From the NCBI RefSeq assembly GCF_014650035.1, contig NZ_BMUE01000007.1, forward strand, positions 1 to 64,000: a DNA stretch of 64,000 nucleotides, read 5' to 3'. Below are positions 57,522-64,000 of this stretch, piece by piece. This DNA comes from Streptomyces lucensis JCM 4490. Lineage in GTDB: Bacteria; Actinomycetota; Actinomycetes; Streptomycetales; Streptomycetaceae. The position numbers were made by a program, and so were the translations under genes. The notes beneath the pieces are model-generated. The model did no database searches. It was not told the DNA's origin and saw only the letters and a list, made by a program, of their open reading frames with translations. Position 1 is the first letter of the stretch. Each line of letters starts with the position of its first letter.

Positions 57522-58439
57522 ATGGAACTGCGTCAGCTGCGCTACTTCGTCACCGTGGTCGAGGAAGGCGGCTTCACCCGCGCCGCGGGCCGGTTGCATC
57601 TGTCGCAGCCCGGACTGAGCGCCCAGATCAGCCAGTTGGAGAAGGAGGTGGGGCAGCCGCTGCTCGACCGGTCCAACAGGTCGGTCACGCCGACCGAGGT
57701 GGGCCGGGCGGTCCTGCCGCATGCCCGCGCCGCACTGGCCGCGGCGGAGGCGGTACGGCAGACGGTGGACGCGTACACGGGCCTGCTGCGCGGCCGGGTC
57801 ACGCTCGGGCTGGTGTCCGGGGCCACCGGCCACACCTTCGACATCGCCGCCTTACTCGCGGACTTCCACGACGACCACCCCTCGGTCGACCTGGCGCTCA
57901 CCGAGGACACCACGGAGCGGATGCAGGCTGCGCTCCTGGCCGGCGAGCTGGACCTCGCCGTCCTCGGGCCGGCGGACGCGGTGCCACCGCCCGGAGTGGC
58001 CTTCCGGACGGTGATCGACGTGCCGCTCGTTGCCGCTGTCGCGCCCGGAGTCCCGTTCTTCGACCGCATCGACGGCACGAGCGTCCCGCTCGCCGATCTC
58101 CGCGACAGGCCGCTGATCTGCCTCCCGCACGGAACCGGCGTGCGCGCGGCGCTGGAACGCGGATGTTCGCAGGCGGGGTTCCGGCCCCGGGTCGCCTTCG
58201 AGGCGGCAGCCCCGCATCTTCTCGCACGGCTCGCCGCACGGGGCCTCGGCATCGCCGTGCTGCCTGCCGAGGAGGACGGATCTACCGTCGACGCCCGGGT
58301 CCGCACCCTGCGGCTCGTCCGGCCCGAGATCCGCGCTCGTATCGCGCTCGCCTGGCGGGCCACCGGTCCCGCGAGCCCCGCGGCCCGGGTACTCCTCGAC
58401 CGGCTGCGCGAAGCCCTCCCGAAACCGCCCGAAGCCTAG
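57522..58439 (+). CDS. LysR-family transcriptional regulator
   Basis: 305 residues. The N-terminal helix-turn-helix reads FTRAAGRLHLSQPGLSAQIS followed by LEKEVGQPLLDRSNRSVTPT, and the C-terminal substrate-binding fold has GLVSGATGHTFDIAALL and AARGLGIAVLP. It is divergent from the maleylpyruvate-isomerase-type/DUF1772 operon, the usual arrangement for a LysR regulator and its target. Residue 111 is coded by TTA, the rarest Streptomyces leucine codon, so synthesis may depend on bldA. The 71-base gap must hold its operator; I could not single out a T-N11-A site with confidence. Confidence 0.85.
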   Translation: MELRQLRYFVTVVEEGGFTRAAGRLHLSQPGLSAQISQLEKEVGQPLLDRSNRSVTPTEVGRAVLPHARAALAAAEAVRQTVDAYTGLLRGRVTLGLVSGATGHTFDIAALLADFHDDHPSVDLALTEDTTERMQAALLAGELDLAVLGPADAVPPPGVAFRTVIDVPLVAAVAPGVPFFDRIDGTSVPLADLRDRPLICLPHGTGVRAALERGCSQAGFRPRVAFEAAAPHLLARLAARGLGIAVLPAEEDGSTVDARVRTLRLVRPEIRARIALAWRATGPASPAARVLLDRLREALPKPPEA

Positions 58440-58900
58440 ATCGGACCGTGCGAGCACCGTGTGTGCTCCGCGTCCGCGGAGCCCGGGACGCTACTGCCCC
58501 CCCGGCCGTCGATGCACTCGCGCAGCAGATCGGCCTGCCCGCAATGCCGGGCGTACTCCTCGACGCGGTGGACCCACAGGCCCGGACGGCGATGCCATCG
58601 GGACCCACCCGCGCGCCGAGATCCGGGTACCCGGCCGGAACCGCGTCGGTGACCGCCTGTTCGCGGGCGAGGTCGGCGCATGCGCCCTCGACCGGCTCCG
58701 GTCGCGCGACGGCATCGTCGAAGTCTCCGTCACGCGCTCCGTACAGTTTGGATCCTCGCCAGGATCGGTCCACATGTCGGCACGGACACTCGCCTTGGTC
58801 CACCGCTCGGGCACGTCGCTCACCATGCGCATGGTTCTCCAGAAGCGGCTCGGCAGGCGAGTGGATGTCGACGCGAACAGGGCCGGAGAGCAACGGTCCG
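58436..58900 (-). pseudogene. Decayed DUF664/DinB-family gene
   Basis: On the minus strand one frame carries DGDFDDAVARPEPVEGACAD and another carries LWVHRVEEYARHCGQADLLR with ECIDGRGG, which is the conserved C-terminal metal-site helix of DUF664 proteins. The two parts are in different frames and the N-terminal part is not recoverable in either, so the gene is frameshifted and decayed. Its end overlaps the last bases of the LysR gene. Confidence 0.6.
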
Positions 58901-59023
58901 GTTCCGCGGTGGGGTGGAGTTGCGGCGCGGGTGAGCGCGGTCGATACCGTGGCACGGCGATCGTCTCGTGCGCGCTGCACGCAGCGGTCGCGACAAGCAC
59001 TCGAGAAACGGGGATACCTCGCC

Positions 59024-60106
59024 ATGGCCCACTCGGCCCACTCGGCCCGCTCCGCTCGCACAGCGCGTGCCACGCGCATCGGCGTGTTCACCGCGGCCGT
59101 ACTCTCAGTCGCGGCTTCCCTGGCCGGCTGCTCCACCGCCGGCACGGCCCCTGACCGCGCGGGTGCCGCACCGGCCGAGAGGCCGCTGCTCACCAAGGCC
59201 GAGGCGAACAGGACGGTGGACGCCTATCAGAAGGCCAACAACCGGGCGAACGCCGAGCGTTCCCCCTCACTCATGGCCAAGGCGGAGGACGGCGCCGTCC
59301 TGGCGATGGACCGGGCGTACTTCACGCAGATCCCAGCACTCGACAAGCGCGACGTCGCGAACAACCTCGCTCCGTTCGTGTACGTCCACCGCACCTTCTA
59401 CATACCGCCCGCCTCCTCGAACGCCGACTGGTTCCTGGTGCGCGCCCAGGGCGCGCAACTCACCCACGGCAAGCCCGGCAAACCGTGGTCAAAGGACATC
59501 AGGTTCCTCGTGTTCAAGCGTTCCGGTGACGGCTGGCGGATGGTCGCCGCCCGGGACTTCAGCGGTTCGGACCTGGCCAAGGCGCCGCACGTCGCCCTCG
59601 ACGGAGCCGGTCTGATGAAGATCGCCGACCCCGGCACCAAGATCGGCGGTACGGCGCCCTCGCGGTTGCCGGAACTGGTCGCCGATCTGTGGGTGACTGG
59701 CGGCCGCGACACCCCGCTCGCCGATACCTCCGCCCGACGCACCGGCAGGTCCTGGTACACGGAGCGGGCCGACAACCTGAGCGGGCACGCCTGGGTCGAC
59801 TTCAAGAAGGCCGCCCCCCACACCGGGGACGTCTTCGCGGCGAAGACAGCCGACGGCGGCGCCCTCGTGCTGTCCGACAGTGCTGTCGACGAGACCTTCC
59901 TCGCCAAGGACCTGCAGTCGTACATCAACCTCGGCGACTCGGACAAGCCGTTCGTCGAGCGCGACCCGGACGCGCACATGTACAAGGTCGTCCGCCACTA
60001 CGTACAGACGGAGCTCGGCATCATCTCCGCGGACGGCGAACCCGCCGTCTACTCCATCGGCACCCAGGTGACCAAGGTGGACGCCACGCCGACAACCGAC
60101 ATCTGA
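59024..60106 (+). CDS. Hypothetical lipoprotein
   Basis: 360 residues. A Ser/Ala/Arg-rich leader (HSAHSARSARTARATR) precedes a hydrophobic segment ending in the lipobox LAGC, so the protein is probably anchored outside the membrane. The mature part is rich in Lys/Asp and aromatic residues (NNRANAERSPSLMAKAEDGA; FVYVHRTFYIPPASSNADWF; WTKDIRFLVFKRSGDGW-like pattern). Similar proteins of unknown function are common in Streptomyces. The longer frame upstream is not coding; the ATG is preceded by a weak ACGGGGA. Confidence 0.7.
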   Translation: MAHSAHSARSARTARATRIGVFTAAVLSVAASLAGCSTAGTAPDRAGAAPAERPLLTKAEANRTVDAYQKANNRANAERSPSLMAKAEDGAVLAMDRAYFTQIPALDKRDVANNLAPFVYVHRTFYIPPASSNADWFLVRAQGAQLTHGKPGKPWSKDIRFLVFKRSGDGWRMVAARDFSGSDLAKAPHVALDGAGLMKIADPGTKIGGTAPSRLPELVADLWVTGGRDTPLADTSARRTGRSWYTERADNLSGHAWVDFKKAAPHTGDVFAAKTADGGALVLSDSAVDETFLAKDLQSYINLGDSDKPFVERDPDAHMYKVVRHYVQTELGIISADGEPAVYSIGTQVTKVDATPTTDI

Positions 60107-60189
60107 GACACGACGGCCCACTCACACGCGGCGGTGGCCCGGCCCTGCCAGGGACCACCGCCCGCGTCCGGCACGACTCGGAGCACACG

Positions 60190-60543
60190 GCCGGCTCGTC
60201 ACCCGCGGGCGGCCGCGGAACCGAGGCCCGGGGGTGGAGGCTCGGTTACCGGCTGCACCCTGCGGCCCTCGGTCAAGGCATCGCGACGAGAGCGACGGCA
60301 GCCTTGGTCGCCGAGATGTTCGCCCTGCCGGACGTGCACTACCTGGAGATCACGCACGACGAGGCCAACGCTTCCAGCGGCGGCGTACCGCGCCGCCTCG
60401 GGTTCACCGAGATCGGTCGTGAGCGAGCGGAACCACCCGCGGCTCCCTCGGGCAGCGGCATCGACGTGGTCTGGCGTCTGAACCGCCCGTGTCCGCCCGC
60501 CGGTCGAAGTCCTCGCTTGGGCGCTCCTGAAGGCCGTCGGTGA
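60190..60543 (+). pseudogene. Fragment of a GNAT acetyltransferase
   Basis: The frame contains GYRLHPAALGQGIATRATAA and LPDVHYLEITHDEANASSGG then VPRRLGFTEIGRE, the acetyl-CoA-binding and C-terminal part of a GNAT N-acetyltransferase. The N-terminal half is absent and there is no start codon or ribosome site ahead of it, so this is a truncated remnant. Confidence 0.65.
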
Positions 60544-60563
60544 CCCGATCGGCCGGCCTGGTT

Positions 60564-61433
60564 CTAGGCGGCCGTCTGAGAGGCGGCCGCGTCGGGGTGC
60601 AGGTCGTCGAGGGTGAGCTGGTGTGCCGGCGGATCCGGCAGGGCGACCTGGTGGGTGACGTGCAGGTCGGGCCCTGCGTGGAGCAGTTCGCCGGGCTCCA
60701 TCCGGCGCCAGTGGGGATTGTCGTCCATGCGTTCGCTGGCGACGACGACGCAGGGCTGACCGGCCAGGTGCGCCGAGTGGATGCGCATGCGGCCGTGACT
60801 GCCGCTGTGGTCGAGGTGCCGGCTGCCGTGCTGGCCGCCCGCCGGGCGCTCGAGGACGTAGAGATCATGCGTGTCCGGGTAGCGCAGCGCCCACAGTCCC
60901 CGAGGGGTGACGAGGATCAGGTTCAGGGCGTAGACGGGCAGGTGCGCGGCGATCCAGCCGGCGGCCTGCCGGATGCCCGCTGTGACGTCGCCGTCATGCC
61001 GCCGCGTCTCCCGGGTGATCAGCGCGAAGAAGCGCTCGGAGTCGGTGTCGCCCCGGACCAGCGACCGGTCCTCACCGAGGTGGTCGTCGAGCTCGTCGAG
61101 GCCCTCGATGACCCCGTTGTGCGCGAAGAGCCGCCCGTCCTGCTCGAAGGGATGGGTGTTGCGCATCTCCAGGCTGCCGGTGGAGGCGAAGCGCACGTGG
61201 GCGACGAACGTCGCCGACTCCACCTGCCGTGCCTCCTGCGCGAAGGAACGGTCGCGGTAGGCGGCGATGGGCGCCTTGTCGACACGGGGGGTGCCGTCGG
61301 CGGCGAAGTGGCCGAGGCCGGTGCCGTCCGGGTCACGATGGCTCTGCCGGCTGAGGCTGTCGGGAGCGTCGAGGAGCCAGAAGGTGGCGTGTGTACGTCG
61401 CGGGGCGCTGCTGAGGCCGAAGAGACGGCACAC
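60564..61433 (-). CDS. Class II glutamine amidotransferase (YafJ/EgtC-like)
   Basis: 289 residues. After the GTG-coded initiator comes Cys2 in CRLFGLSS, the nucleophile exposed after methionine removal. Other glutaminase features are FVAHVRFASTGSLEMRNTHP, FAHNGVIEGLDEL and RGDTDSERFFALI. It hydrolyses the amide of glutamine or a gamma-glutamyl compound; EgtC of ergothioneine synthesis belongs here, but the other egt genes are absent, so the substrate is unknown. GGAGGA at correct spacing fixes the start. Confidence 0.85.
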   Translation of the reverse strand: MCRLFGLSSAPRRTHATFWLLDAPDSLSRQSHRDPDGTGLGHFAADGTPRVDKAPIAAYRDRSFAQEARQVESATFVAHVRFASTGSLEMRNTHPFEQDGRLFAHNGVIEGLDELDDHLGEDRSLVRGDTDSERFFALITRETRRHDGDVTAGIRQAAGWIAAHLPVYALNLILVTPRGLWALRYPDTHDLYVLERPAGGQHGSRHLDHSGSHGRMRIHSAHLAGQPCVVVASERMDDNPHWRRMEPGELLHAGPDLHVTHQVALPDPPAHQLTLDDLHPDAAASQTAA

Positions 61434-61703
61434 GTGATTCCTCCGTGATGGCCGGCCGGCCCGCCACGGCTCTCGCGGGAGGTGCTGCGTGCGGGGCGGA
61501 CGGATCCGTGATGTGTGGTCGATTGCAGCCGGAGCTGCAGGCAAGTTACTCCGAGCCCCGGGCGAAGGCGCGGGTATCCGTCCGTGTCGCGGTGCCGTTC
61601 ACCCTGTCGGTGCGGTCCGGGCAGGACGCGCCAGCGCTCCGGGCGCACCGCCGTGCCGAAGGGCCGGCGCGGGAGCACCCCGACGCCGCTCACCGCCGTC
61701 GCG

Positions 61704-62606
61704 TCATCCGGCCCGCCGCCCGTCCTCGAGTGGGATGCCCAGTTGTCCGGCCACGGCGGTGAGGGCCGAGCCCAGCGGGAGTGCGACCCGGGTGAAGGCG
61801 TGCCGGTCGCCCCGGGTCGGGTCGCGGTTGACGATCAGTACCGGCTTCCCCGCCTGGGCTGCCTGGCGGACGAACCGGAGCCCGGACATCACCGTCAGTG
61901 AGGAGCCCAGGACCAGCAGCGAAGCGGCCTCACGGACCAGCTCGCGGCAGTGCTCGACCCGCCCCGGCGGAACGGCTTCGCCGAAGAACACGACGTCCGG
62001 CTTGAGGATGCCGCCGCACACCGTGCAGGGCACCACTCGGAAGTCCCCGACCTGGTCGTCGGTGAGATCGGCGTCACCGTCCGGATTGATGCCGGCGGCG
62101 ACCGGCGCGAATCCCGCGTTGGCCGCCTGCAGCCGCCGGGCCAGTTCGCGGCGCGGGCTGAAGGCGCCGCAGGTGAGGCACACGACCCGGTCGAGGCTGC
62201 CATGGAGTTCCACCACGCCCTCGCTGCCGGCGTGCTGGTGCAGACCGTCGACGTTCTGGGTGATCACACCCGACAGCAGACCGTGCCGCCCGAACGCGGC
62301 CACGGCCCGGTGCCCGGCGTTGGGGCGTGCGCGGCCGAAGGTGCGCCAGCCGAGGTGGCTGCGCGCCCAGTAGCGGCGACGGGCCTGGGCGCCGGCGGTG
62401 AACTCCTGGAAGGTCATCGGGGTGTGCCTGCTCAGGCTCCCGCCCTCACCCCGGTAGTCCGGGATGCCCGACTCCGTGGAGATGCCCGCCCCGCTGAGCA
62501 CCAGCACCTTCCCGGCGCCCAGCGCACGGGCGACCGGCGCGAGATCCGTCGTGCCCGGTGGAAGGTCCTCAGCGGGGGTCCAGCTCAAGGTGGGACGCGT
62601 GCGCAT
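61704..62606 (-). CDS. Sir2-family NAD-dependent protein deacylase
   Basis: 300 residues. GAGISTESGIPDYRG (39-53) and TQNVDGLHQ (116-124) are the NAD-binding motifs, His135 in VELHG is the catalytic base, and Cys143/Cys146 with Cys194/Cys197 form the zinc site. The C-terminal GSSLTVMSG and VNRDPTRGD complete the Rossmann fold. It should remove acetyl or longer acyl groups from lysines using NAD. It is a stand-alone gene; no target gene is next to it. Confidence 0.9.
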   Translation of the reverse strand: MRTRPTLSWTPAEDLPPGTTDLAPVARALGAGKVLVLSGAGISTESGIPDYRGEGGSLSRHTPMTFQEFTAGAQARRRYWARSHLGWRTFGRARPNAGHRAVAAFGRHGLLSGVITQNVDGLHQHAGSEGVVELHGSLDRVVCLTCGAFSPRRELARRLQAANAGFAPVAAGINPDGDADLTDDQVGDFRVVPCTVCGGILKPDVVFFGEAVPPGRVEHCRELVREAASLLVLGSSLTVMSGLRFVRQAAQAGKPVLIVNRDPTRGDRHAFTRVALPLGSALTAVAGQLGIPLEDGRRAG

Positions 62607-62763
62607 ACCGCCAGAGTACGGTTGCGGTCACGGAACGCACGCTCGCCCTCGTGCGCCGCACGGCCTTCGGAACGTCCCGTGCCGAGCGGCCGCTCCGCAT
62701 GCTTTCGGCCAGTACTGGCTGGTAGGGGCAATGAGGCAGGCGGTCCAGGGCATGATCGCAGCC

Positions 62764-63078
62764 ATGCCCCATGAGAGTGACGCCGACTGCCTTGTGTGGG
62801 AGGTTCAGTTATACGAGCCGTTCAGCCATGTGTGGATCTGCCAGGGCTACGGCCGTGCGACCACCGACGCCGACCCGGCCGAGCTGGGCCGCGCCGTCCT
62901 CGCCGGCCATCTCGCCCGCGGCCCGGCCCGTCGCGGGGAAACGTTCCGGGCCGTCGTCCGAACCGGCGACGGCGACCGGCTGACCGTTTCCGCGGACGAA
63001 GTCCCCGCCCGGGGCTGGACGGCGGACAGAGCCGTCCGCCAGGCGCTGCCCGCCTACCTCCGCGACGCCCTCACCTGA
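62764..63078 (+). CDS. Hypothetical protein
   Basis: 104 residues; two ATG codons upstream in frame are alternatives, none with a strong ribosome site. The sequence (DCLVWEVQLYEPFSHVWICQ, GDRLTVSADEVPARG) is soluble and beta-rich. I do not recognise a family. Composition and third-position bias are coding-like. Confidence 0.5.
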   Translation: MPHESDADCLVWEVQLYEPFSHVWICQGYGRATTDADPAELGRAVLAGHLARGPARRGETFRAVVRTGDGDRLTVSADEVPARGWTADRAVRQALPAYLRDALT

Positions 63079-63297
63079 CCGCGCCAGGTCGACGCGGCCA
63101 CTTGCCGGCGTACGGCGACCGTGTCCGAGTGACCGGGCGAGCACCGGAACACCGGGGTCGGCCATCGCGCTCGACCCGCCGCGCACCGAGTCTTGAGACA
63201 CGTTTTACGCAAGCGCATGGAACTGCGGCGCCCACTTCGCTGTCTGAGAGGGAGTCGGGCTCCTCGAGGGCCGAAGAACGAGAGAACGGGGCGGATC

Positions 63298-64000
63298 GTG
63301 GGACGGCGCAAGGTCGGCATAGGGGCCGCACTCGTCACGGGTGCGATGCTGGTGGGCGTGAGTGCCTGCGGCGGGGGCGGCAGTGACAAGGCGAGCGGTG
63401 ACGACGGGAAGGCGCCGGGCAAGCCGAGCGTGAGCGCCACCCCGTCACCGACGAAGCCCGCCGGCCCGCCGATGCTGCTGGAGACGATCACCCCGCAGAC
63501 GGGAACCAAGGTCGGTGTGGCCATGCCGATCTCGGTGGTCTTCACGAACCCGGTGGCGCCGAAGGCACGGGCCACGGTCGAGAAGCACATGAAGGTGAGC
63601 GCCTCGCAGCCGGTGGCCGGCGCCTGGCACTGGTTCGGCGACAAGCGCGCCGACTGGCGTCCGAAGACGTACTGGCCCTCCGGTACGAAGGTGAAGATCG
63701 ACGCCGACCTGAAGGGTGTCAGCAACGGGAACGGGCGTTATGGCGTGCACGGCTACACGCACACCTTCCAGATCGGTGACGACGTGCGCGCCGATGCCTC
63801 GGTGACCGGCCACACCATGAAGGTGACCCGCAACGGCAAGGCGGTGCGCACCCTGTCGATCAACGCGGGCAGCCCCCAGTATCCGACGTGGAACGGCACC
63901 ATGGCGGTCATCGACAAGCAGGAGAAGGTCCACATGACCTCCTGCAGCGTCGGCATCAGCTGCGACAAGGGCAGCCCCAACTACTACGACCTGACGCTGC
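63298..64000 (+). CDS. L,D-transpeptidase lipoprotein, N-terminal part
   Basis: The gene runs off the right edge, leaving about 234 residues. A lipoprotein signal ends in VSAC followed by a Gly/Ser/Asp-rich linker and PSPTKPAGPP. The first immunoglobulin-like domain (ITPQTGTKVGVAMPISVVFT, GAWHWFGDKRADWRPKTYWP) and the start of the YkuD catalytic domain (NAGSPQYPTWNGTMAVIDKQ) match LdtMt2-type Actinobacterial L,D-transpeptidases, which make 3-3 crosslinks in peptidoglycan. The catalytic Cys lies beyond the window. GTG start with ACGGGGCGG upstream. Confidence 0.85.
   Translation, partial: MGRRKVGIGAALVTGAMLVGVSACGGGGSDKASGDDGKAPGKPSVSATPSPTKPAGPPMLLETITPQTGTKVGVAMPISVVFTNPVAPKARATVEKHMKVSASQPVAGAWHWFGDKRADWRPKTYWPSGTKVKIDADLKGVSNGNGRYGVHGYTHTFQIGDDVRADASVTGHTMKVTRNGKAVRTLSINAGSPQYPTWNGTMAVIDKQEKVHMTSCSVGISCDKGSPNYYDLTL

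Overview
The window is very GC-rich, has strong G/C preference at third codon positions and dense short-spaced operons with GGAGG-type ribosome sites. It carries families typical of Streptomyces (SpoIIE-type phosphatases with RsbW-like kinases, a GylR-GlpK pair, a PafBC-type damage promoter, a sigma-B-type promoter). I read it as chromosomal DNA of a Streptomyces or close relative. All assignments rest on reading translated sequence and motifs; no search was run.

Layout. (1) 1-15.6 kb is the right-hand part of a polyketide/deoxysugar cluster cut by the left edge. It holds the end of an acyl-CoA carboxylase beta subunit with its epsilon subunit, three deoxysugar genes (2,3-dehydratase, 3-ketoreductase, probable 4-ketoreductase), two KASIII-like acyltransferases, an O-methyltransferase, a free ACP, a flavin halogenase, an iterative type I PKS of 6-methylsalicylate-synthase architecture (KS-AT-DH-KR-ACP) and a glycosyltransferase. 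Together they look like a module that makes a chlorinated, perhaps O-methylated, methylsalicylate-type acyl group and attaches it to a glycosylated polyketide, as in chlorothricin-type pathways. A hairpin after the glycosyltransferase marks the likely end. (2) 15.7-27.7 kb is mixed: a small kinase, GylR and glycerol kinase, two RsbW-like kinases, two SpoIIE-type phosphatases, an IclR regulator, and a translationally coupled GMC oxidoreductase/patatin pair. (3) 27.9-43.4 kb resembles an Actinobacterial hypoxia/dormancy (DosR/DevR) island: membrane-stress proteins, a DevR-like response regulator, D-lactate dehydrogenase, an Acg-type nitroreductase and a broken second copy, flavohaemoglobin, a PPOX-fold protein, phosphoketolase, and a DosS-like double-GAF kinase that keeps the haem-ligand histidine. 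Palindromes with DosR-box spacing lie upstream of the regulator and the PPOX gene. (4) 43.6-64 kb holds secreted proteins, hydrolases, regulators with their operators, three decayed genes (two of them here, at 58.4 and 60.2 kb), a glutamine amidotransferase, a sirtuin and an L,D-transpeptidase cut by the right edge.

The most interesting locus is 44.9-47.4 kb. A uracil-DNA-glycosylase-like domain with altered catalytic motifs is fused to a mono-ADP-ribosyltransferase domain and is transcribed divergently from a macrodomain protein. Both genes carry upstream sequences that fit the RecA-NDp/PafBC DNA-damage promoter consensus at exact spacing. This suggests a damage-induced ADP-ribosylation and reversal pair that I cannot match to a described system.
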